From Bacillus smithii (lineage in GTDB: Bacteria > Bacillota > Bacilli > Bacillales > DSM-4216): 64,000 bases of DNA. A model generated the notes under the pieces. That model had not been told where the DNA came from and searched no databases. It was given only the letters and a program-made list of their open reading frames with translations. Of the stretch, positions 1 through 8,370 are shown in pieces. Position numbers and translations under genes: made by a program. How positions within the stretch are numbered: position 1 is the stretch's first letter; every line of letters starts with the position of its first letter. The stretch lies in contig NZ_CP012024.1 in assembly GCF_001050115.1 (NCBI RefSeq), positions 538,001 through 602,000 on the forward strand. The letters run 5' to 3'.

Positions 1-287
1 GCGATATTCGAGTTGGAGAGTTTCCGTTCACGGCCAATGGCAAAGCGCTCATACTCAACGAGCCGATCGGAAAAGTAAAAGTGATCGTGGAACCGCAATA
101 TCACGAAATAGTGGGAGTTTCGATTGTAGGTCCACGTGCGACAGAATTGATAGGACAAGGAACCGTCATGCTGCACGCTGAGATGACGGTGGACATTATG
201 GAGGATTTAATAGAGGCCCATCCTACTTTGTCTGAAGCCATTCATGAAGCTTTGCTCAGTGCCGTGGGCCATGCGGTGCATGTATAG
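1..287 (+). CDS. acoL: Dihydrolipoyl dehydrogenase (E3) of acetoin dehydrogenase, C-terminal fragment
   Basis: Only the last ~94 codons are in the window; the gene runs off the left edge, with reading frame beginning at base 3. The segment shows the E3 dimerisation domain: GEFPFTANGKAL, the strand VEPQYHEIVGVSIVGPRA, and the signature around AHPTLSEAIHEAL, where the His-Pro-Thr-x-x-Glu motif carries the His/Glu pair that acts at the disulfide centre of the neighbouring subunit. E3 reoxidises the lipoyl arms of 2-oxoacid-type complexes with NAD. Assignment to the acetoin complex (acoL) rather than pyruvate or branched-chain complexes is inferred from the acetoin reductase-like gene and AcoR that follow; the acoABC genes would lie upstream, outside the window. 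Confidence 0.8.
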   Translation, partial: DIRVGEFPFTANGKALILNEPIGKVKVIVEPQYHEIVGVSIVGPRATELIGQGTVMLHAEMTVDIMEDLIEAHPTLSEAIHEALLSAVGHAVHV

Positions 288-415
288 CCGAAGTTCTCAA
301 AACTAGCAGTTAGTATTCTGGGTTCGCCGAAAACGTCCATGAACTGAAGATCATGTGGTACCGTACCATGACGAAAATGGAATTCTCTCATCCTACTATT
401 TGGGGGGAAAGAAAA

Positions 416-910
416 ATGGAAAAACTCATTTTTACGGAAGTATTGCAGATTGGCATCGTTGTGGATGATTTGGATGCTTATATGAAAAGGTATCGCGATG
501 ATTACGGTATAGGGCCTTGGTTAGTCTATGATTTTAACAAAGAGACGGTAAGGAATATGACGATCCGTGGTGAAAAAGTCGATTACTCTATGAAAATCGC
601 ATTATGTGATGCGCATAATGTCCAATGGGAGCTCATTGAGCCTACCGATGACCGCAGCGTGTATGCGGAATTTTTGAAACAGCATGGCCCCGGTTTGCAC
701 CATGTCGCATTAGGGACGGAAAATCATGATGATGTAGTGAAAACGATGGCGGCAAGAGGAAATGAGGTGATTCAAAGCGGGATCTTCCATAAAATCGGGT
801 ACACATACTTAAACACAACGAAAGACCTTGGCTTTATCGCAGAAATTTACCATATACCGGAAGGGTTTGAACTGCCCGCTCCATTGCGAACTTATCCTCC
901 GCAATCATAA
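416..910 (+). CDS. VOC (glyoxalase/bleomycin-resistance fold) family protein
   Basis: A 164-residue protein of the vicinal oxygen chelate superfamily. The N-terminal beta-alpha-beta unit starts FTEVLQIGIVVDDLDAYM and the second half carries GLHHVALGTENHDDVVK followed by a strand ending in DLGFIAEIY, the arrangement seen in methylmalonyl-CoA epimerase and 4-hydroxyphenylpyruvate dioxygenase-like proteins. Candidate metal ligands are the HH of GPGLHHVA and the Glu of IAEIY. The start at 416 is chosen because it follows the purine run GGGGGGAAAG and begins the domain directly; a start at 353 would add an unrelated N-tail. It sits between acoL and an acetoin-reductase-like gene, so a role in acetoin or C4 diketone metabolism is possible but unproven. 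Substrate unknown. Confidence 0.7.
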   Translation: MEKLIFTEVLQIGIVVDDLDAYMKRYRDDYGIGPWLVYDFNKETVRNMTIRGEKVDYSMKIALCDAHNVQWELIEPTDDRSVYAEFLKQHGPGLHHVALGTENHDDVVKTMAARGNEVIQSGIFHKIGYTYLNTTKDLGFIAEIYHIPEGFELPAPLRTYPPQS

Positions 911-1071
911 GTTGGCCAAAGATGAATTTTATCGATTAGACAAACCAAATGGTCATTCTCTGTTTAGAATAGAACAAGATGAGAAACTTGCGGTCGGGCT
1001 GCCCATTCTCTTATGTTTTACAGGATGGGTAGCATTTCAAGAACTTCTCAATCAATAAGGAGGGAACAATA
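911..1071. other. Intergenic stretch, no supported gene
   Basis: A 48-codon open frame begins with TTG at 914 and ends at 1058 in the + direction, finishing with a hydrophobic patch ([13 protein letters not shown]). I recognise no family and see no convincing ribosome site, so I do not call it as a gene. The 3' end holds the strong AAGGAGGG site (1057-1064) of the next gene. Confidence 0.4.
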
Positions 1072-1848
1072 TTGAGCAGCTCTCCCAAAATCGCGCTTGT
1101 CACCGGAGCGGGCCGAGGCATAGGTCGAGCGATTGCTTTACGTCTTGCCCGTGACGGATTTCATGTTGTCATAAACGATATTCATTTGGAAAACGCCCAA
1201 TCTGTGGTAGATGAAATAAAGAAACTGGGCAGAGAAAGTTTTGCCGTTCAAGCGGATGTAAGCAAAAGAGACGATGTGTTTCAAATGGTGGAGCAAGCGG
1301 TCAAACGCTTCGGACAACTGGACGTCATGGTTTCCAATGCCGGCATTGCCCAAGTAAAGCCGTTACTGGAAGTAACAGAAGAGGATATGAATAAAATCGT
1401 TCAAATCAATGTGTTTGGCGTTCTCTATTGCCTGCAAGCGGCAGCCGAACAAATGAAAAAGCAAAAAAGAGGGAAGATCATTCATGCGGCCAGCATTGCG
1501 AGCTATAAAGGATTCAGCCTTCTTGGCGCCTATTCGGCCACGAAATTTGCCGTTCGAGGCTTGACACAAGCGGCAGCTCAGGAATTGGCGCCATTTGGGA
1601 TCACCGTGAATGCCTACTGTCCCGGAATTGTCGACACTCAAATGTGGGACTTGATTGATGAAAAAATGGCGCATTATATGAATCTTAAAAAAGGAGAAGC
1701 TTTTCGGCAGTTTTCGGATGGCATCACTCTTGGGCGGCCGGAAACACCGGAAGATGTCGCAAAGTTTGTTTCTTATCTTGCATCGGAGGACTCCGATTAT
1801 ATGACCGGCCAATCCGTCATGATCGATGGGGGTGTGATTTTTTCCTGA
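1072..1848 (+). CDS. Short-chain dehydrogenase, probable acetoin(diacetyl) reductase / 2,3-butanediol dehydrogenase
   Basis: A 258-residue classical SDR. The Rossmann motif TGAGRGIG is at residues 12-19, NAG at about 90, the catalytic Ser at about 142 in [12 protein letters not shown], and the YSATK active site near 155. The C-terminal half shows [17 protein letters not shown], characteristic of meso-2,3-butanediol dehydrogenase/(S)-acetoin-forming diacetyl reductases. These interconvert diacetyl, acetoin and 2,3-butanediol with NAD(H). Start is a TTG at 1072, seven bases after AAGGAGGG; no ATG fits. Its place between an acetoin dehydrogenase subunit and AcoR supports a C4 role, feeding butanediol into acetoin for cleavage by the Aco complex. 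Alternative: an SDR of another substrate within the same subfamily. Confidence 0.8.
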   Translation: MSSSPKIALVTGAGRGIGRAIALRLARDGFHVVINDIHLENAQSVVDEIKKLGRESFAVQADVSKRDDVFQMVEQAVKRFGQLDVMVSNAGIAQVKPLLEVTEEDMNKIVQINVFGVLYCLQAAAEQMKKQKRGKIIHAASIASYKGFSLLGAYSATKFAVRGLTQAAAQELAPFGITVNAYCPGIVDTQMWDLIDEKMAHYMNLKKGEAFRQFSDGITLGRPETPEDVAKFVSYLASEDSDYMTGQSVMIDGGVIFS

Positions 1849-1893
1849 ATGATTGGAATAAAAGCATTTTCCGAAAAAGCAGTTCAAAAAGGG

Positions 1894-1924
1894 GACATGA
1901 AGATGTTGGTTCATGTCTTCTTTC
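1894..1924 (+). terminator. Rho-independent terminator after the SDR gene
   Basis: Perfect 8-bp stem GACATGAA/TTCATGTC with an 8-nt loop, followed by TTCTTTC. It separates the acetoin genes from the acoR promoter. Confidence 0.7.
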
Positions 1925-1940
1925 TGCATGGAGATTTATG

Positions 1941-1969
1941 TTGAAAGCGCTTAAGTTTTCCTCTATAAT
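1941..1969 (+). promoter_or_regulatory. acoR promoter with overlapping cre (CcpA) site
   Basis: TTGAAA (1941-1946), 17-bp spacer and TATAAT (1964-1969) form a near-consensus sigma-A promoter. The same -35 starts TTGAAAGCGCTTAAG (1941-1955), which fits the cre consensus WTGAAARCGYTTWWN at every position. CcpA bound here would block RNA polymerase directly, giving glucose repression of acoR and indirectly of the acetoin operon, as known for Bacillus subtilis acoR. The gene start is about 130 bases downstream. Confidence 0.8.
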
Positions 1970-2098
1970 GATTTCGAATACTCCGAATAAACAAAAATTT
2001 CTCTTCGAAACCTTTCCTTTTTCTGTTTCCTCATGTCGGTCTTTGCCAAAAGTATGGATTCTGTATATGATCAATATTTCCAAATTAAGGAGGATATT

Positions 2099-3976
2099 AT
2101 GTTTACAACAACCTGTAACTGGATTACATGGAAGCGTTTTGTAAACGAAGGAGTGCTGGATTCGTCTCGCTTAAACAAAAGAGTCATCGAATCTTGGTAT
2201 CGTTGCAAGAACAATGACGTCAATCCATATTTGAGTAAAGGCCAACATGTTTTATCCAATGATTTGCTTGCCGTTCAAAAAGAAAAAAACTCCTTGCTCC
2301 TCGATATTGCTTTGCCTCATTTGAATCGAATGAAACAAGCCATGAAAGAATTGGAAATGATCGCTTTAATCATTGATCCGGATGGATATGTATTGTCGGT
2401 GGCGGGAAATCAAAGAATCCTTCACGATGCACGAAAAATTAATTTTATGGAAGGCGCCCGCTGGACAGAGAAAGAAGTCGGAACGAATGCGATCGGAACA
2501 GCGTTGGAAATTGAAGAAGCGGTGATGATAAACGGCACCGAACATTATTCCGTCGCTTCCCATAATTGGACTTGTTCGGCTGCTCCGATTCGAAACGATG
2601 ACGGCGCATTAATCGGCATCATCGATGTTTCTTGTCCGGTTGATCGTGCCCATCCTTTTATGTTGGGGATGGTAGCGTCTGTTTCTCATGCGATCGAACG
2701 GGAAATCAGCATACGTACTCATAAAAATGAGATCGAACTGGTCCATAGGAGCGTGGATTTCATGGATTCTCATCAACCCGTCATCGTTTGCAACGAGAAA
2801 AAAATCGTCGTGGCCGCAAGTAAACCGGTTCGTCAAAAAATACCTCACTGGGCCGGCAAGAAGGTCAATGAAATATTAAAATACGGATTTCGGATTCAAA
2901 AAGAAACCCCTGTCTTTGCCAATCAGCATAAAGGCTTCATCGGAACATGCGTTTATTTATCAGAACGAGCTGTCCAAAAATCCGATTCCGTTCCCGGCGC
3001 TGCTTTTTCCACTCAACCGTTTGTGTTTCAAGGAGAGACCGGTACAAGCAAAGCGTTTCAAAACACATTGGAGGAAGTGAAGCGTGTCGCACCGACGGAC
3101 GCAAGTGTTTATATATTAGGGGAAACGGGAACCGGAAAAGAATTGGTGGCTCGAGCGATTCATGAAAATAGCCCGCGGAAAAACGGTCCTTTTATTGCGA
3201 TCAATTGCGGGGCGATTCCAAGAGAGCTGATGGAAAGTGAACTGTTCGGTTATGTGGAAGGAGCTTTTACAGGAGCTAAGCGCCAAGGATATAAAGGAAA
3301 ATTCGAGCAAGCCAATAACGGCACGATTTTTCTAGATGAGATCGGTGAAATTCCGCCGGCTATGCAAGTGGCGCTCTTACGGGTTTTGCAAGAACGCAAA
3401 GTAACCCCCGTTGGAGGGACGAAAGAAATTTCTTTAAATATTCGCATCATTACCGCTACTCACCGAGATCTTCTCCAACTAGTCGAAGAAGGATCCTTTC
3501 GCAAAGATTTATATTACCGCCTTCATGTGTTTCCGATACATGTTCCGCCGCTCCGGGAACGAAAAGAAGACATTCCGCACTTAATTCGATACTATTGCGA
3601 AAAACACAACTGGAATACCGAATGGCCGGATGAAGTATTGGAACGAATGATGGACTATCATTGGCCGGGAAACATACGGGAACTGTTCAACGTATTGGAA
3701 CGACTGCAAATTTTATTCCCATGTGGAATAACGGATTCATCCCAAGTCTTGAACCTATTGGACTCATTCGACATCCATCATCGGATCACAGCTCCATCTA
3801 CTACGGAATCAGCAAAAACCGACACACCCACCCAACTGACATTCCGCGAAAAAATTCAAAAAGACTTAATGATTGAGGCACTACGAAAAACGAAAGGAAA
3901 CGTATCTTTAGCCGCCAAATTGCTCGACATCCCAAGAAGCACATTTTACAAACGAATTCGGAAATTTGGTTTATAA
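2099..3976 (+). CDS. acoR: Sigma-54-dependent transcriptional activator of acetoin catabolism, AcoR family
   Basis: A 625-residue enhancer-binding protein. The N-terminus (WKRFVNEG...VIESWYRCKN) and GAF-type sensor region (about 60-200) match AcoR-like proteins, which sense acetoin. The AAA+ domain carries Walker A GETGTGKE (about 341-348), the sigma-54 contact loop GAFTGA (about 388-393) and the DEIGEIPP Walker B region; a Fis-type helix-turn-helix closes the protein (GNVSLAAKLLDIPRS). Start 2099 is chosen over an upstream ATG at 2033 because AAGGAGG lies seven bases before it and the conserved AcoR N-terminus begins there. It would activate the aco operon from a -24/-12 promoter, which is outside the window. 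Its own promoter carries a cre site. Confidence 0.9.
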   Translation: MFTTTCNWITWKRFVNEGVLDSSRLNKRVIESWYRCKNNDVNPYLSKGQHVLSNDLLAVQKEKNSLLLDIALPHLNRMKQAMKELEMIALIIDPDGYVLSVAGNQRILHDARKINFMEGARWTEKEVGTNAIGTALEIEEAVMINGTEHYSVASHNWTCSAAPIRNDDGALIGIIDVSCPVDRAHPFMLGMVASVSHAIEREISIRTHKNEIELVHRSVDFMDSHQPVIVCNEKKIVVAASKPVRQKIPHWAGKKVNEILKYGFRIQKETPVFANQHKGFIGTCVYLSERAVQKSDSVPGAAFSTQPFVFQGETGTSKAFQNTLEEVKRVAPTDASVYILGETGTGKELVARAIHENSPRKNGPFIAINCGAIPRELMESELFGYVEGAFTGAKRQGYKGKFEQANNGTIFLDEIGEIPPAMQVALLRVLQERKVTPVGGTKEISLNIRIITATHRDLLQLVEEGSFRKDLYYRLHVFPIHVPPLRERKEDIPHLIRYYCEKHNWNTEWPDEVLERMMDYHWPGNIRELFNVLERLQILFPCGITDSSQVLNLLDSFDIHHRITAPSTTESAKTDTPTQLTFREKIQKDLMIEALRKTKGNVSLAAKLLDIPRSTFYKRIRKFGL

Positions 3977-3986
3977 GTCCTTTATC

Positions 3987-4015
3987 AAGGAACATGAAAA
4001 AAGGTTCCTTTTTTC
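3987..4015 (+). terminator. Rho-independent terminator of acoR
   Basis: Stem AAGGAAC/GTTCCTT with a 10-nt A-rich loop, running into TTTTTTC. Bases 4016-4204 after it are AT-rich and hold nothing I can name. Confidence 0.8.
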
Positions 4016-4204
4016 TTTGGATAAAAAGCGAGAAAATAGTGGAATTTACTTTTTCCGTCTTACTTAATTTCTAAAAAGTATAGAAAAATAGAGAAGTTAC
4101 TCTATTCAAAAGGTAGCTTTTCAAAACGAAAGCAAAGAAAAAAGACTTACTGGCAGTCTAGTATGACATTCACTCCATATATTTCGGAAACAACGCACGG
4201 GTTT

Positions 4205-4702
4205 TTATAAAAGTTTGGCCATATAATATTCGTCTACATACTCCCCATTCACAAGAAGGGAGTCTTTCTTTATTCCTTCTTTTTCAAACCCCATTTTGCT
4301 GTATAAAGAGATCGCAGCCCGGTTGTTCGTCATCACGGTTAATTCTAAACGGTGAATGTGATGTTCTCTAGCCCACTTTTCTAATGCCAAAAATAATCGG
4401 GTGCCGACGCCTTTCCCTCTGTATGATTCCAATATTCCGACGACAAGGTAGACCGAATGTCGGTTCCGTCTTGCCCCTCCGCCAATGGCGATCAAGTAGC
4501 CGATGAGGTCGCCTTTCTCTTCTGCAACGAATATGGTCGAATTTTCTTCTTCCTCCATCGCCACTATTCGGTATCGCTGCTGTTCAGGCGTCAGCTTTCT
4601 TTCACCGGCCTCAAAAAGCATAAAATCGGATTCACTTTCCACTTGTAAAATCAAATTCACCAACTTTTCAGCATCATCAAGATCGATTTGTCGAATATGC
4701 AA
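4205..4702 (-). CDS. GNAT family N-acetyltransferase
   Basis: A 165-residue Gcn5-related acetyltransferase. The acetyl-CoA binding motif A is visible as YLVVGILESYRGKGVGTRLF (about 95-114, core R-G-K-G-V-G), followed by motif B with NNRAAISLYSKMGF, and the protein ends YVDEYYMAKLL like many RimI/YhhY-type enzymes. It transfers acetyl groups from acetyl-CoA to an amine; the substrate cannot be read from sequence. Start is TTG at 4702, preceded on the minus strand by GGAGGGAG with correct spacing; no in-frame ATG has such a site. It stands alone, convergent to acoR. Confidence 0.85.
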   Translation of the reverse strand: MHIRQIDLDDAEKLVNLILQVESESDFMLFEAGERKLTPEQQRYRIVAMEEEENSTIFVAEEKGDLIGYLIAIGGGARRNRHSVYLVVGILESYRGKGVGTRLFLALEKWAREHHIHRLELTVMTNNRAAISLYSKMGFEKEGIKKDSLLVNGEYVDEYYMAKLL

Positions 4703-4852
4703 CTCATTCTCCCTCCAAAAGATGAATTTCGACGAACTGATTTAGCCATTCAGACCTATCTTCCAACAATTATCGCTCATTATCCTGCTTTTGGCATTAT
4801 TAACTTTATCTGTTATAATAGCTTAAATTTTAAATATTACCACAAAAAATGA

Positions 4853-5272
4853 CAATATTACTATAAAAACCATAAGGAAAATGAATATTTAAATTCTAGT
4901 AAAGCAATTAATAAAATTAGAAAGTATTTAAAAACTGGAGAAAAAAATAGAGATAGTATCTCAAGAAAGTTAATTGAAAAAAATGACTTCACATTATATA
5001 ATTTAAGTGAGATTGACCCATACCTATTTCAATTGATTGCTTCGATAGATGGAGCGATTATTCTAGATAAAAATTTAAATATACTCTCTTTTGGAGAGAT
5101 AATTTTAGAATCAAAAAATAAAGAGAATATTACATCAAATGCGGATAAGTTGATTTTTGGTGCGAGAACAACAGCAGCTAAAGAAGCGTCATTTTCTGGA
5201 ATAGCTATTAAGATTTCAGAAGATAGTGACATTGAATTATTTAAAAATGGAGAAAAAATACTGTGGCTATAG
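4853..5272 (+). pseudogene. Remnant of a DisA_N/DAC-domain (diadenylate cyclase-like) protein
   Basis: An open frame of ~139 codons without a credible ATG start. The C-terminal 80 residues look like a DAC nucleotidyl-binding domain: IASIDGAIILDKNLNILSFG contains the Asp-Gly-Ala element, and GARTTAAKEASFSGIAIKI followed by SEDSDIELF corresponds to the region after the Gly-x-Arg motif of DisA-like proteins (Thr-Thr replaces the usual His-Arg). The same frame stays open upstream to 4697 apart from a single TGA at 4850-4852, but that upstream part overlaps the start of the divergent acetyltransferase gene. The sequence is visibly more AT-rich than its neighbours, which suggests transfer and decay. 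It could alternatively be a short functional protein from the TTG at 5033. No catalytic activity is claimed. Confidence 0.5.
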
Positions 5273-5330
5273 AGATAGGTGCGTCAGCTATCACCGCCCA
5301 GATTTTGTCGAGATTTGTGGAATAATAGAA

Positions 5331-5372
5331 AGGAGAGTTTGTCACTGCCGAAGTGACCGACTCTCTTTTTTT
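5331..5372 (+). terminator. Rho-independent terminator after the DAC remnant
   Basis: Long stem: GGAGAGTTTGTCACT pairs with AGTGACCGACTCTC, followed by TTTTTTT. It insulates the remnant from the toxin locus that follows. Confidence 0.8.
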
Positions 5373-5392
5373 GATTAAATAGAATTCGAAAT

Positions 5393-5468
5393 GGAAAAAT
5401 GCTAGAATCTTAATAGCAACTGCATAAGCAGGGTGGGCGGTTGACCACTTCCCGTTGAAGGGAGGTGG
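5393..5468 (+). promoter_or_regulatory. Toxin mRNA leader: extended -10 promoter and SD-masking hairpin
   Basis: An extended -10 (TGCTAGAAT, 5399-5407) lies about 65 bases before the toxin start; no good -35 is visible. CCACTTCCC (5445-5453) pairs over all nine positions (one G-U) with GGGAGGTGG (5460-5468), leaving a 6-nt loop, so the ribosome site GGAGGTGG is wholly inside the stem. Such masking of the toxin ribosome site is typical of type I toxin mRNAs. Confidence 0.6.
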
Positions 5469-5472
5469 TAAA

Positions 5473-5580
5473 ATGACGACATACGAAGCATTAAGTCTAG
5501 TCGCTCAATTCGGTCTAGTGCTGATAGGAGTGCTGACATTGATTGTTACTATGGTCGTCTATATAAACAAAAAGAAATAA
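5473..5580 (+). CDS. Small holin-like hydrophobic peptide, candidate type I toxin
   Basis: A 35-residue peptide beginning MTTYEALSLVAQFG and ending YINKKK. It has a short N-terminal segment with Tyr-Glu-Ala-Leu, one transmembrane helix (GLVLIGVLTLIVTMVVYI, about 14-31) and a basic tail, which is the plan of the putative holin-like toxin family (BsrE/TxpA/Fst-like) of Firmicutes type I systems. The ribosome site GGAGGTGG at 5461-5468 fits ATG 5473. Such peptides insert into the membrane when unmatched by their antisense RNA. Supporting context: hairpin over the ribosome site, a shared 3' hairpin and an opposing promoter. Toxicity is inferred, not shown. Confidence 0.7.
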   Translation: MTTYEALSLVAQFGLVLIGVLTLIVTMVVYINKKK

Positions 5581-5615
5581 CCGTCCTCCCATGACCAAAG
5601 GTATGACGGTTATTT
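5575..5615. terminator. Symmetric hairpin at the toxin/antisense 3' overlap
   Basis: AAATAACCGTC (5575-5585) and GACGGTTATTT (5605-5615) form an 11-bp perfect stem just after the toxin stop codon. On the minus strand the stem runs out into TTTCTTTTTG, so it can end the antisense RNA; on the plus strand it may end or stabilise the toxin mRNA. Confidence 0.6.
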
Positions 5616-5663
5616 CACTGTCATTAAGGTCAGCCGCTCTTCTTGCGGCATGTAGTTGCACTG

Positions 5664-5697
5664 ACCGGGTGTTCCCGCACCCGGTTTCTTTTATTTT
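5664..5697 (+). terminator. Strong GC hairpin with T-rich tail downstream of toxin
   Basis: ACCGGGTG (5664-5671) and CACCCGGT (5678-5685) enclose a 6-nt loop, followed by TTCTTTTATTTT. Likely the distal terminator of the toxin transcript; on the other strand the same hairpin would sit near the 5' end of the antisense RNA. Confidence 0.65.
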
Positions 5698-5744
5698 ATG
5701 TTGCTTTTGACTATAGTATACAGGAAATGTTGAATTATGTTCAA

Positions 5745-5785
5745 GGGGGGGGGTCTGACCCCATCAATAGTTTAAAGTGGTAAAG
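5745..5785. repeat. Dispersed palindromic repeat, copy A (half element)
   Basis: A run of nine G then TCTGACCCC, followed by ATCAATAGTTTAAAGTGG. The core GGGGTCTGACCCC is a one-base variant of the core in copies B-D. The right half of the element is missing or degraded. It abuts the antisense promoter of the toxin locus. Bases 5786-6159 beyond it contain nothing I can support. Confidence 0.6.
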
Positions 5786-6159
5786 GGATGGAGGAGAAGT
5801 GGATTGTAATGGAATGAATTAGTGTCTGGAACGTTTCCGAAGTTTTTCATCATATATTTCGACAGAAGCTGTCTGAGCGTCTGTCTTTTTTGTTTTTAAG
5901 ACTGTTTGATATTTTTTTCAGGGACTGGTCTAAGCATAATAGGGTGCATGGGCATGACAGCCTTCTTATTTGCAAAGTCTTCCGCGTAGCCTTTGCTTTC
6001 ATGCCCGTCAGGTTTCTTGAAAGTGGAAATAAATCAAATGCAAACGGTCTTAAAAACGCCTTTACGCAAAAAAAGTGACGATCCTCAACATGGTTGAAAA
6101 ACCATTCGATTCGTAATATTTGAGACGCACAAAATATGCCTTCATCTATTAGACAAAAT

Positions 6160-7881
6160 TCAAATGTTCGAAAAATATTCCGGATTTCGCAACAGTTGTT
6201 CGAGTTCATTGCCGGGTAATGGACGACTGAAAAGATAGCCTTGGCCGATGGGACAAGAGTGTTTTGTTAGAAACTGCAGCTGTTCTTTCATTTCAATCCC
6301 CTCAGCAATGACGTTTAATCCTAGGTGAGAGGCCATGGTAAGAATCGTTTTGACAATCACCCCGTCATCTTGAAAAAGTTCTTCTATAAAAGAACGGTCA
6401 ATTTTTAGTGTGTCAATGGTGAAGCGTCTCAAGCTTGCGAGTGAAGAGTACCCTGTTCCAAAGTCATCAATAGAAAGGGAAACTCCTAAGGATTTTAGTT
6501 TTTCTAATAAAGGAATGGCACTTTTAGGATCCTGCATCATACTCTCCGTAATTTCGAGTTCAATGTATTTTGGATCAAGGTTGCCTTCTTTTATAATTCT
6601 TTGGAGAGAATCCATAAATCGATTGGATTCAAATAAAAATGGCGACAAATTCACAGCTACATAAATAGGGGGAAGCCCTTTTTCGTGCCATTTTGCGATT
6701 TGTTCGCAAGCCGTTTTCAAAACCCATTCGGTAATCGGGACAATCAAGCCTGTTTCTTCCGCTAAAGGAATAAATTCCGAAGGGGGGATGATTCCCTCTG
6801 TAGGGTGATTCCAGCGAATGAGTGCTTCCACTCCTACCATTTTTCGCTTTTGCAAATCGACAAGCGGCTGATAATATAGAAGTAACCCTTCCTTTTGAAT
6901 GGCTTGTCTTAAAGCCGTTTCCATTTTCATATTTTTGGATAAGACTTCATGGGTTTCGCTAGTGAAAAATTGAATAGAATTGTTTCCTTTTTCTTTTGCT
7001 CGATACATGGCAAAATCCGCTTTTTTAACTAATGTTTCAATATCTTGCCCGTCTTGAGGGGAAAGACTGACGCCGAAGCTGGCACTAAAAGAATAGGATT
7101 CCTTATGAAATAAAAAAGGTTTTTTTAATAGTACTTTCACCTTTCGAATGATGTCCATTACTTCGGATATGTCTTTATTTTTGACGACAATCGAAAACTG
7201 ATCTCCCTCAAAACGATAAACGTTGCCAATCCCTTTTAAATGAATGGCCAGTCGCTTGGATATTGATTTGAGAAAGCGATCCCCCACCGAATGGCCTAGT
7301 GTATCCGTAATGTATTTAAAACGATCAATATCGAAGAAGATCAAGGCCATTTGGTCCGTTTTCTTTTTTTGGTTTAACCATGCACCTACTTCTTCGTTGA
7401 AGTAATGACGATTTGGGAGGCCGGTCAGACTGTCGTGATAGGCGTTAAACAGTAATTGTTCCTCTAATTTTTTTAAGTCTGTTATATCTTGGCGTATGGA
7501 AATGTATTGATAAGGTTTCCCTTCTTCATTTAAAAAAGGTACAATAGTGGTTTTTACCCAGTAGTATGTCCCGTCTTTCGCTTTATTTTTAATATCGCCT
7601 GTCCAAATATCCCCTTTTCCAATGGTTTCCCACATATTCTTAAAAAAGCTTTTTGAATGGTATCCTGAATTAAGAATCCGATGATCTCGTCCGATTAATT
7701 CTTCTCGACTGTATTTCGAGATGTCGCAGAATTTCTGATTGGCATAAGTGATTTTTCCGGTATGATCTGTAATCGCAACAATAGTAGATTGATCCAAAGC
7801 ATACTTAATGTCTAATAATTCTTTGATGCTGTCAGGTGACAGGCCTTGAAAAGCTTTCACGTCATGATTGGTTGAATCCAT
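6160..7881 (-). CDS. PAS-GGDEF-EAL protein, probable c-di-GMP phosphodiesterase
   Basis: A 573-residue protein with no membrane segment. A PAS domain covers about 25-140 ([20 protein letters not shown]...REELIGRD, with the PAC end [13 protein letters not shown]). The GGDEF domain (about 150-310) has a degenerate active site, RFEGDQF instead of GGDEF, so cyclase activity is doubtful. The EAL domain (about 325-565) is complete: [46 protein letters not shown] and [11 protein letters not shown], with the metal and base residues of active phosphodiesterases. Prediction: hydrolysis of c-di-GMP, controlled by the PAS sensor and perhaps by GTP bound to the inactive GGDEF domain. It faces a GGDEF cyclase gene across a 490-base gap. 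Start 7881 follows GAGAGGG. Confidence 0.88.
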   Translation of the reverse strand: MDSTNHDVKAFQGLSPDSIKELLDIKYALDQSTIVAITDHTGKITYANQKFCDISKYSREELIGRDHRILNSGYHSKSFFKNMWETIGKGDIWTGDIKNKAKDGTYYWVKTTIVPFLNEEGKPYQYISIRQDITDLKKLEEQLLFNAYHDSLTGLPNRHYFNEEVGAWLNQKKKTDQMALIFFDIDRFKYITDTLGHSVGDRFLKSISKRLAIHLKGIGNVYRFEGDQFSIVVKNKDISEVMDIIRKVKVLLKKPFLFHKESYSFSASFGVSLSPQDGQDIETLVKKADFAMYRAKEKGNNSIQFFTSETHEVLSKNMKMETALRQAIQKEGLLLYYQPLVDLQKRKMVGVEALIRWNHPTEGIIPPSEFIPLAEETGLIVPITEWVLKTACEQIAKWHEKGLPPIYVAVNLSPFLFESNRFMDSLQRIIKEGNLDPKYIELEITESMMQDPKSAIPLLEKLKSLGVSLSIDDFGTGYSSLASLRRFTIDTLKIDRSFIEELFQDDGVIVKTILTMASHLGLNVIAEGIEMKEQLQFLTKHSCPIGQGYLFSRPLPGNELEQLLRNPEYFSNI

Positions 7882-8370
7882 AAAATCCCTCTCTAATTCA
7901 TTAAATTAGTTTTTTGTGACTTTGGTATGATTTTTTATTGGCTAAGTGAATTTTCATAAGCCTTACCCTTGTATCAATGAGTTTCATCGTAAAAAAAGAA
8001 GTATCCCCCACGTCTTGTATAACGGTAATTGGTGCAAAAACCTAAGAAGACTGGAGCGATACTTCCTATGCTATTATATAATAATATAGTATATTTTGGC
8101 ATTCAAGAATTATGTGAAAGGCAATCTGTCCATGCGTTTAATGTATTGAACGAATTTTTGCCGGCGCATCAAATGAGCTGCGAACTGAATCTGTGATGAT
8201 TTGCCTAATTCTTTGAGTCTATGTTTTTTAAAATGAAAAGATGAATTTAATCCGGAATCATTTTTCAAAAATTTCTAATAGAAAAAATAGACAAAAGTTT
8301 GTTGATCCTTTATAATCCCTATGGGAAAAGTATGCCAAGAATAAAAATCACTCTCGAGAGTTGGTGATAA
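7882..8370. other. Intergenic region between the two c-di-GMP genes
   Basis: No convincing gene. Around 7999-8085 the motifs AAGTATC and GATACTT flank a 65-base stretch in inverted orientation, and a short frame from 8068 (MLLYNNIVYFGIQELCE...) runs about 40 codons; this has the look of an insertion-sequence end or other decayed element but I cannot name it. The last 60 bases lead into the next gene. Confidence 0.3.

Larger units (their letters stand above)
5570..5708 (-). ncRNA. Candidate antisense antitoxin RNA
   Basis: On the minus strand TTGAAC (5744-5739), an 18-bp spacer and TATACT (5720-5715) make a good promoter pointing at the toxin gene. A transcript from about 5708 would contain the strong hairpin at 5664-5685 and the AACCGTC/GACGGTT hairpin, ending in the T-rich stretch over the toxin's last codons: about 140 nt overlapping the 3' end of the toxin mRNA. 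This matches the architecture of TxpA/RatA and BsrE/SR5 pairs. The ends are estimates. Confidence 0.55.

Noticed and set aside
1363-1929. 188-codon open frame opposite the SDR gene
   Set aside because: It is the shadow of a clear SDR gene with catalytic motifs on the + strand; no family resemblance in the shadow.
4697-4852. 51-codon frame upstream of the DAC remnant as its true N-terminus
   Set aside because: Its ATG and first codons coincide with the start and the reverse-strand ribosome site (GGAGGGAG) of the divergent acetyltransferase, so the match in frame may be chance.
5250-5330. Riboswitch before the toxin locus
   Set aside because: The stretch after the DAC remnant has no recognised aptamer core and leads only into an ordinary terminator.
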